NCBI RefSeq assembly: GCF_000720325.1
Contig: NZ_JOJM01000040.1
Coordinates: 1 to 64,000 of the forward strand
Source: Streptomyces sp. NRRL B-1347
Lineage (GTDB): Bacteria > Actinomycetota > Actinomycetes > Streptomycetales > Streptomycetaceae
DNA length: 64,000 bases
Direction of reading: 5' to 3'
Below the pieces are notes generated by a model. The model was given only the letters and a program-made list of their open reading frames with translations. It made no database searches and had not been told where the DNA came from. Below, one piece after another: positions 62,514 to 64,000 of this stretch. Position numbers and translations under genes: made by a program. Each line of letters starts with the position of its first letter. The stretch's first letter is position 1.

Positions 62514-63104
62514 TTACTTCAGCCGGTCGTGGATGCGGGCCCGCATCGCGTCCATCGTGAAGCCCTTGGGGTCTATCTTTCCGGGCTGCCACTCCAGGTG
62601 GCCGATGACCGAGCGGGCCGTCCACTCGTGGTGGCGGCAGATCGCCGCGGAGACCTTCTCGATGGCGTCCAGCTGGGCTTCCGTCCAGGGGTCCTCGCCG
62701 TCGCCGAGGTTCTCGCACTCGAAGCCGTAGAAGTGGCGGTTGCCGTCCGTGTTGGCCTCGTTGTCCGGCGGCAGGGCCTTCTCGGCGATGACGGCGCGCA
62801 GCACGTCGTCGTCGCCGAGGCCCGCGTGGTTGGAGCGGCCGTAGCCGACGAGGTGGACGCGGCCGTCCTTGGTGATGACGCCGTGGCACAGGGGGCCCGG
62901 CAGGCCCTCGTAGCCCTCGCGGCAGATCCGCACGGTCTTCTCGGCGCCGGACGTCACCGTGTGGTGGATCATCACGCCGTGCACCGGGCCCCAGGGGCCC
63001 TTGTGGTTGCGGTTGTGGGTGCGCCAGTCGCCGACCTCGACGACCGTCACGCCTTCGTCGCGCAGCGCGTCCAGGAACCTGTTCGCGGACATGGGTGTAG
63101 CCAT
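62514..63104 (-). CDS. N-acetylmuramoyl-L-alanine amidase (Amidase_2)
   Basis: 196 residues. The amidase_2/PGRP fold shows zinc and substrate residues: MIHHTVTSGAEKTVRICREG (first His pair), CHGVITKDGRVHLVGYGRSN, and HHEWTARSVIGHLEWQPGK with the second His and catalytic region (VIGHLEW). No signal peptide or cell-wall-binding domain is visible, so secretion is uncertain. A hairpin (63179-63212) lies upstream, probably ending the neighbour. Confidence 0.92.
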   Translation of the reverse strand: MATPMSANRFLDALRDEGVTVVEVGDWRTHNRNHKGPWGPVHGVMIHHTVTSGAEKTVRICREGYEGLPGPLCHGVITKDGRVHLVGYGRSNHAGLGDDDVLRAVIAEKALPPDNEANTDGNRHFYGFECENLGDGEDPWTEAQLDAIEKVSAAICRHHEWTARSVIGHLEWQPGKIDPKGFTMDAMRARIHDRLK

Positions 63105-63178
63105 GACCGCCTCCTTCGGGGAACGCGACGGCCGCCCGTCGCGGTCCGCCTCGTACGCAGCTTGTACCGAACAGCAGA

Positions 63179-63212
63179 GGCCCGAACTAGCCGTTCGAGG
63201 GCTGTTCGGGCC
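63179..63212 (-). terminator. Imperfect hairpin downstream of the 77-aa gene
   Basis: GGCCCGAACTAGCC pairs with GGCTGTTCGGGCC with one bulge and a short loop, between the stop of the 77-residue gene and the amidase start. Confidence 0.5.
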
Positions 63213-63266
63213 ACTGTGCGAGCTGATTCGGTCAGCTCCGGAGGCGCCGCGCGATGCGGACGGCGA

Positions 63267-63500
63267 TCAGCCGCGCAGGAAGCCGTCCCCGTGCGTCGCG
63301 ATGTGGGCCTCCAGGGCCGAGAGGGCCTGCTGGGTGGCGTCGGGGGTGCCGTCGCCGCGACGCTCCGCGTAGTACGCCGCGCCGAGCTGCTTCAGGAGAT
63401 CGTTTCCGGCGCGCTGGGCCTGGACCTCGTCGATCTTCTGCTTGCCTTGGTTGAGCCCCTGCTGCACCTGTTCTCTTGCGCGGTCCAGGAAGCCTGCCAT
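63267..63500 (-). CDS. Small conserved protein, unknown function
   Basis: 77 residues from an ATG with AGGAGAAA upstream. It reads MAGFLDRAREQVQQGLNQGK and is predicted to be entirely helical with heptad-like spacing (LLKQLGAAYYAERRGDG). It shows no membrane segment or catalytic motif. Its position and length match a small protein recurrent in Streptomyces. It is upstream of the amidase gene on the same strand. Confidence 0.8.
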   Translation of the reverse strand: MAGFLDRAREQVQQGLNQGKQKIDEVQAQRAGNDLLKQLGAAYYAERRGDGTPDATQQALSALEAHIATHGDGFLRG

Positions 63501-63584
63501 GTGCTTTCTCCTGACGGTTGGTGCGCTCGCTGCGTACGTGTGGTGCAACGAGCGCGCGGATCTTGCAGTTCCCCTCCCACCGTC

Positions 63585-64000
63585 CTATGCGGCCAGCTTG
63601 CGCATCAGACGGACTCCTTGGGCTGCCGACATGTGCGGCAGATAGGCCTTGCCGATCGCGCGCGTGATGCTCGGCAGCGCCGCGGGATCGGGGTAGCACA
63701 TGTACATCGGGTGGTACTCGGGCTGGAACTTGGCCTTGAAGTGGAGCAGCGAGCGGAAGCCGTATACGGGCTCCAGGGTGCGGCCCGCGTAATCGAGGAG
63801 GCGCTGCAGCGCGGCGGTCGGCTCCGCGGTGTCGGCGCGGGCGAGCGGAGCGCCCGACAGGCTCAGGAACTGGGCGCCTTCCTCCTTGAAGCCGAGTGCG
63901 GCGGACGCGATCAGGAACTCCATCACTCCCCGGAACCCGTCCGACCGCCTGCGCATGAAGTCAAGCGTCCATCCCACGGGTTGGCTGGAATTGTGTGCCC
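63585..64000 (-). CDS. Phosphatidylglycerol lysyltransferase-type (MprF-like/DUF2156) C-terminal fragment
   Basis: The frame is open to the right window edge, so only the C-terminus (about 138 residues) is seen. The visible QPVGWTLDFMRRRSDGFRGV and FKEEGAQFLSLSGAPLARA match the GNAT-like catalytic domain of lysyl-phosphatidylglycerol synthases and related aminoacyl lipid transferases, ending VYGFRSLLHFKAKFQPEYHP. MprF-type enzymes add lysine or other residues to membrane phospholipids, reducing negative charge. The N-terminal membrane flippase half, if present, lies outside. Substrate not assignable. Confidence 0.85.
   Translation of the reverse strand, partial: AHNSSQPVGWTLDFMRRRSDGFRGVMEFLIASAALGFKEEGAQFLSLSGAPLARADTAEPTAALQRLLDYAGRTLEPVYGFRSLLHFKAKFQPEYHPMYMCYPDPAALPSITRAIGKAYLPHMSAAQGVRLMRKLAA

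Overview
The window is high-GC actinobacterial chromosome, and almost certainly Streptomyces. The supporting genes are sigR-rsrA, a WhiB-like protein of WblE type, dasR with dasABC and nagB, an epi-isozizaene synthase/CYP170 pair, and a cobalamin riboswitch in front of a class Ia ribonucleotide reductase. From memory, the gene order resembles the conserved core of the S. coelicolor chromosome around sigR, nrdAB, das and sigH. No prophage, insertion sequence, integrase or CRISPR array was seen. Genes are dense on both strands, and many start sites are GTG with 1-4 nt stop/start overlaps.

Layout. 1-2.6 kb: three tandem AIM24-family genes, the first cut by the window edge. 2.6-8.2 kb: Nudix hydrolase, DUF2342 putative metalloprotease, atypical SDR, MoaE, a 59-aa membrane protein and a PDZ/Lon-like protease. 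8.3-14.3 kb: PPA1309-family protein, a large UPF0182 membrane protein, and a Sel1-repeat gene bracketed by two identical initiator tRNA genes. 14.3-21.6 kb: peroxide-type Fur regulator divergent from catalase, a CBS protein, histidinol-phosphatase, a TetR regulator, an SMR transporter, rsgA and aroA. 21.7-25.3 kb: M50-type protease, YedK/HMCES, an alpha/beta hydrolase, and sigR-rsrA with its autoregulated promoter and the alternative 55-residue N-terminal extension. 25.4-30.1 kb: two membrane HD(-GYP) proteins, a TPR protein and peptide deformylase. 30.1-33 kb: sesquiterpene synthase plus P450. 33-38 kb: the nrdA-nrdB-nrdS operon behind a B12 riboswitch. 38-43.7 kb: a GNAT, a lipoprotein, and two neighbouring carboxylate/pyruvate-type uptake systems (MctP with a DUF3311 partner; CstA with a YbdD partner). 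43.8-52 kb: DasR, DasABC, a GH3 hexosaminidase, NagB and a SIS-domain isomerase, with DasR operator (dre) motifs. 52-53.6 kb: an SDR divergent from a TetR regulator with a repeated operator-like palindrome. 53.6-64 kb: a PdtaS-like histidine kinase, WblE, a diacylglycerol-kinase-like enzyme, the rshA-sigH pair, a UBP zinc finger protein, a Na+/H+ antiporter, a PLP deaminase, a peptidoglycan amidase, a 77-aa protein and the C-terminus of an MprF-like protein cut by the right edge.

Functionally this is a regulator-rich core region: thiol-oxidative stress (sigR/rsrA), peroxide (fur/katA), osmotic or developmental sigma (rshA/sigH), amino-sugar sensing (dasR regulon) and cobalamin sensing (nrd). 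The points most worth following are the AIM24 triplet with its GYGQP-rich linker, a dre-like site upstream of the PdtaS-like kinase, loss of DDxxD in the CYP170-type P450, the duplicated initiator tRNAs around the Sel1 gene, and several perfect palindromes. Function calls rest on motif and family recognition. No searches were run.
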